From Bradysia coprophila (lineage: Eukaryota; Arthropoda; Insecta; Diptera; Sciaridae), in the NCBI RefSeq assembly GCF_014529535.1, contig NW_023503509.1, forward strand, positions 1,364,001 through 1,428,000: a DNA stretch of 64,000 nucleotides. The letters are read 5' to 3'. Position 1 is the stretch's first letter. Every line of letters begins with the position of its first letter. This document shows positions 60,665 to 64,000 of the stretch, in pieces. The position numbers were made by a program, and so were the translations under genes. The notes under the pieces are model-generated. The model ran no database searches, was not told the origin of the DNA, and worked only from the letters and a program-made list of their open reading frames with translations.

Positions 60665-61390
60665 ATTTTCATTCAAAAAAGTGTCCGACACTTCAACGAT
60701 AGTAGACATTTATTAAAATTATAACCTCTCCCACTTCTTTAGTAAGCAACAAGACTTCGCTGAGTCTAATTATGCCAACTCTTTGAATAAAAATATCGGC
60801 TGAGGTTGACCTCCGCTGAGCTCTAATAATTCTCCGCTGAGCTTTAACAAACCTCTAATCAGCTCTAATAATTCTCCGCTAGGCTTCAGAAAGAGTCCGT
60901 CAGACCTTAGCACGTTGTAGTAAGGCAATGAAGCTAAGCGAACACTCAATAAGCATCAGCGGATACCTAATAATTGTTGCTATGATTTAATTAGACTCCA
61001 CTTAGCTTTGGCAGATCTCCGCTGAATGTCCGATTCGCTCCATTAAGCCTTCCTGCAACTTGCTTAGGCCTAACGGACACTTCCTGCAGCCTAGCGGAGA
61101 ATTATTAGAGCTCAGCGGAGGTTTGTTAAAGCTCAGCGAAAAATTATTAGAGCTCAGCGGAGAATTGTTAGAACTCAGCCCGTTTTACTAAAGAGGAACG
61201 AACATTTATTTACGCTCAGTGCAGTCCTACTAAATTTTTAATAAATGCTCTCCCATAGTTGAAAGAATTTCCGCTGAGCTCTCGTAAAGCTTTAAAAAAT
61301 GGTCGATGAGCATTATTAAATGTATACGCTACCCTTTGTCAACTGTTTCATGATTTTTATAATATGTCCGACACTTTTTTGAATGAAAAT
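60665..61390. mobile_element. Inverted-repeat element with internal CTCCGCTGAGCTCTAATAAT repeats
   Basis: The ends ATTTTCATTCAAAAAAGTGT and complement lie at 60665 and 61390. Inside, short ~21-bp units based on CTCCGCTGAGCTCTAATAAT occur on the left (60810-60890) and in opposite orientation on the right (61090-61180). No ORF of note; the target duplication is unclear. Confidence 0.75.
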
Positions 61391-62752
61391 ATTTTACCGC
61401 CGAAGTGAACACAGTAAACATTCATTCTAGTACTTATAGTAGCGAAGTGTCACAGTTGTGTCGAAATATGTTCTGTGTTTTTGTCGCGACAAATAAAAAT
61501 TGTTTTTGCATCTAGTAAAAAGTGTTTTAGTATTCAAATATTCCTTGGCGACCTAAAGAAACTATGCCCGAATACAATGGAAAGCATAAGAGGTGAGGTT
61601 CTTTGAATTTTTTCGGTGAATTTTTGTGATAAAATTTTCCATACATTTTCGGGAAACTGTCCCATCATTTCCCAACGACGGGCCTTGAGGGAAGAAAAAG
61701 GTTTTCACTACTGAGGTAATAACCACATTACCGCACTGGTAAAGTAAAGTAATTAACTATATGACTACGCACACAGAAAAAAGTAAGAAAGAATCTAATG
61801 AACGTGCTGATAAATAATCGTGCTGATCATGAGCCTAATTATGATTTCTTCAATGTCACTGGGACGCAGATTATTCGTATAACTTTACACTGATAACGTC
61901 GACTTAAAGTGCGAATCACCGTGGTGATAACGATAAATTTCTCTTCTACAACTCATACAAAAAGACATTCATTGTTGACTTGTGCATTATAAGGGGCTGT
62001 CCGGAAAGAACGTTCAAAGTGGCTAACACAGTCAAAAGGGGATCCAGTATTTTCTTGTAAGTGTTAGCAGCAATAACTTTCTCAGGTCGACCGGCGTCAT
62101 TAGTAATGTTTTTTTGATTTTGATTCAGGTGATTGAACGAATTCAAAGGAATAAAATTCTGGATGAACATCCTTCTAACTACCCATTTCAGAAACGGTTA
62201 GCCATTTGTTATCCACAACGAAAATAAGCGATAGGTCCTGGCAGACGTCCTTTTATATAGCCAAATGTAATGTTAAAAGAAATGAAGTACCAGATTTTGT
62301 ATCAAATACTAAGCAATGATTTAAGCGTATGATGCCACAGATCTATCGAGTACGCTTGGCGTTTACAAAGCGTTGAATACTGTATCTTCAGCATGGATTT
62401 CCTCTCAATTTAAAGCTATAGAACTTGCAGTTGCTTTCAAACATGATTTATTTTGGGAAACATTTAAACAACGCAATCATGAGACGATGTTATTTTCTTA
62501 CATTCCAAAATAGAACTAAGTGGAGATGCCCCCCCCCCAGCTAAAATAAACTTGTCATTACGAATTTGTCGCGAATTATACCTTTGCATGTTATCGATGT
62601 TTTTATGGTGTACCTAATTTTCACGTGTTATTTTGAAAGCGCCGAGATAATGTTGTGATAATAGACATACACAGCACACACTGGTGTCACACACACCTTC
62701 CATTAATATTGACATTTTATGCGAAAAGTTTATTTTGCTATTTTTGAAGCAA
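61391..62752. other. Non-coding stretch with a dispersed-repeat copy
   Basis: A copy of the dispersed repeat lies at about 62200-62320 (TTATCCACAACGAAAATAAG). No gene recognised. Confidence 0.4.
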
Positions 62753-62988
62753 TTACAAGAAAATTCCATCCGTTGTTCCATCAACATCATGTGTTACTGG
62801 TGGAACATTTAGTATATGGGTATGATGTTGGTGGGTTTCTATTTCTATATTTACTGTATTTACTGTAGACACGACCCCATTAAAAGTGGAGAATGATATA
62901 ACAATAGTTGTCGTCACATCAACGAAACTCGTTGGTTGGATTAAACGCAGAATCTCATCCGCTGCATACACATACCGAAACAAAACAT
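62753..62988 (-). CDS. Possible terminal exon of an unknown gene
   Basis: An open frame of 76 residues with balanced composition (ADEILRLIQPTSFVDVTTT...) follows a good acceptor, TTTCTAAACAG, at about 62999-62989. It ends in TAA, and AATAAA on the minus strand follows within ~30 nt. No protein family was recognised and no upstream exon could be identified before the window ends, so this may be chance. Confidence 0.2.
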
Positions 62989-62999
62989 TTTCTGTTTAG

Positions 63000-64000
63000 A
63001 AATTAAATTTCACAAGAAATTCCGCGTAATTGGTTGGTAAAAACATTCACAATAATAATGAGCTCTACAAGATACGATTAACTGCACAAGTAGCAATTAG
63101 TATGTAAATTTGCAAGCATTCAAATTGAGTTATTTGTTGCATGCTAGGTACCTGTGGCTCTTGGAATAGCCATATGTGTGTAAGAAATACAGCTCAGCAA
63201 AATTGATTTAATTCGGAAACGTAGTCTTTTTCAGTTGTATTAGCAATGTATGATCGAAAATTTGACTGATGAAACTTCTGTCCATCTGTGCACAGAAACA
63301 GTGCATAAAGTTCCACAATTTGTTCGGAAAGCTTAAAAGTAAACTGAAAGTAAAAACCTTCGCCCTAATTTTTTTTTGCATACTGGATCCCTAAATGATA
63401 CCATTTCTCATGCAAAAATGATGTCATATAGCAAAGCTCTGATTCTAGCATGAACATAAGAAATATTCGGAGGCTTATGCAATTTTCTCATAAAGATAGG
63501 AGTTATGGTTTGTTGGTGTGAATGGTGTGAATAAAAACACACAACACATGCAATCGTACACTCATAAATATTTGAAAATTTTAGGGCTTTTCGACGATGG
63601 AAAAATGAGTGTTCGTGCTAGAATCAGTGCTATGAATATAGGGATTTAGGGTCTCAAAGGGACTGATTTCATACACAGGTGAAACCAAATGCATTCACTT
63701 TCGTATGCAAAAATTATGTCATCTCGAGCCGGATAGATCGCACTTGTATGACCTAATTTTTATCGTATCCGAGATCTGATTCCAAATTGACGTAACAGTC
63801 TCATGCGAAATGACGTCATTTTCAAGAAGATGATATCTTCAAAATTGGGTCCCTGACATCCATTACAGAGGAAAAATGTTGACGAAGTTGACGAGACTTT
63901 TTTTACGATACGACTGGTGTTGGTAATGACATATATGATTTGTTCGGACGTTGTAACAATTTGCAATTAACAAAAAGTTTATTTTCGCTTGAGATACCTA
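63000..64000. other. Right end of window, no gene recognised
   Basis: AT-rich sequence with only short ORFs. If 62753-62988 is a true exon this would be its upstream intron. Confidence 0.3.

Noticed and set aside
1..64000. tRNA or rRNA genes
   Set aside because: No cloverleaf with matching A and B boxes or conserved rRNA segment was found by eye; isolated GGTTCGAA-like strings (for example near 15704) lacked the rest of a tRNA.

Overview
The window is eukaryotic nuclear DNA, AT-rich, with intron-containing genes (many introns of 50-120 bp, a few of several kb) and many inverted-repeat elements. The gene content (Neurexin-IV with two alternative discoidin exons, a DAGL-type lipase, PNKP, a WRN-type RecQ helicase) indicates an insect. 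A nematoceran dipteran is my best guess, but that is inference, not proof. I joined exons by hand using GT/AG sites, reading phase and remembered family sequence. All six main gene models close with consistent phase.

Layout. 1-367 (-): partial copy of the PNKP kinase exons, running off the left edge. 2214-4297 (-): complete PNKP, 9 exons. 5819-8591 (+): WRN-type RecQ helicase, 6 exons, divergent from PNKP. The gap between these two DNA-repair genes is filled by a ~1.25 kb inverted-repeat element. 8.7-13.4 kb: nested foldback elements and a 38-bp minisatellite split by a TA-flanked multi-hairpin foldback. 13.5-14.7 kb (+): uncertain BTB-like gene or fragment. 17433-34307 (-): the whole Neurexin-IV/Caspr gene, 18 coding exons plus one mutually exclusive exon. 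Its largest intron holds an intronless phosphopantetheinyl transferase gene on the opposite strand (26083-26967), and another intron holds a non-autonomous hAT-like element. 38717-39503 (+): NADPH-dependent FMN reductase family gene. 43030-47683 (-): diacylglycerol lipase (DAGL-beta type), 11 exons.

47.7-64 kb has no gene I can support. It holds dispersed and tandem repeats: a ~76-bp repeat, a ~1.45 kb foldback, a TTAA-flanked palindrome, a 52-bp minisatellite bracketed by short palindromes, and a 726-bp inverted-repeat element. One possible terminal exon lies near 62.75-63.0 kb (-).

The genes do not form one pathway. PNKP and the WRN-type helicase are both DNA-repair enzymes in head-to-head arrangement. 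Neurexin-IV (septate junctions, neuron-glia adhesion) and DAGL (2-arachidonoylglycerol synthesis) are membrane proteins active in the nervous system. Some of the most unusual structure is in the repeats, especially the multi-hairpin foldback at 11898-13093.
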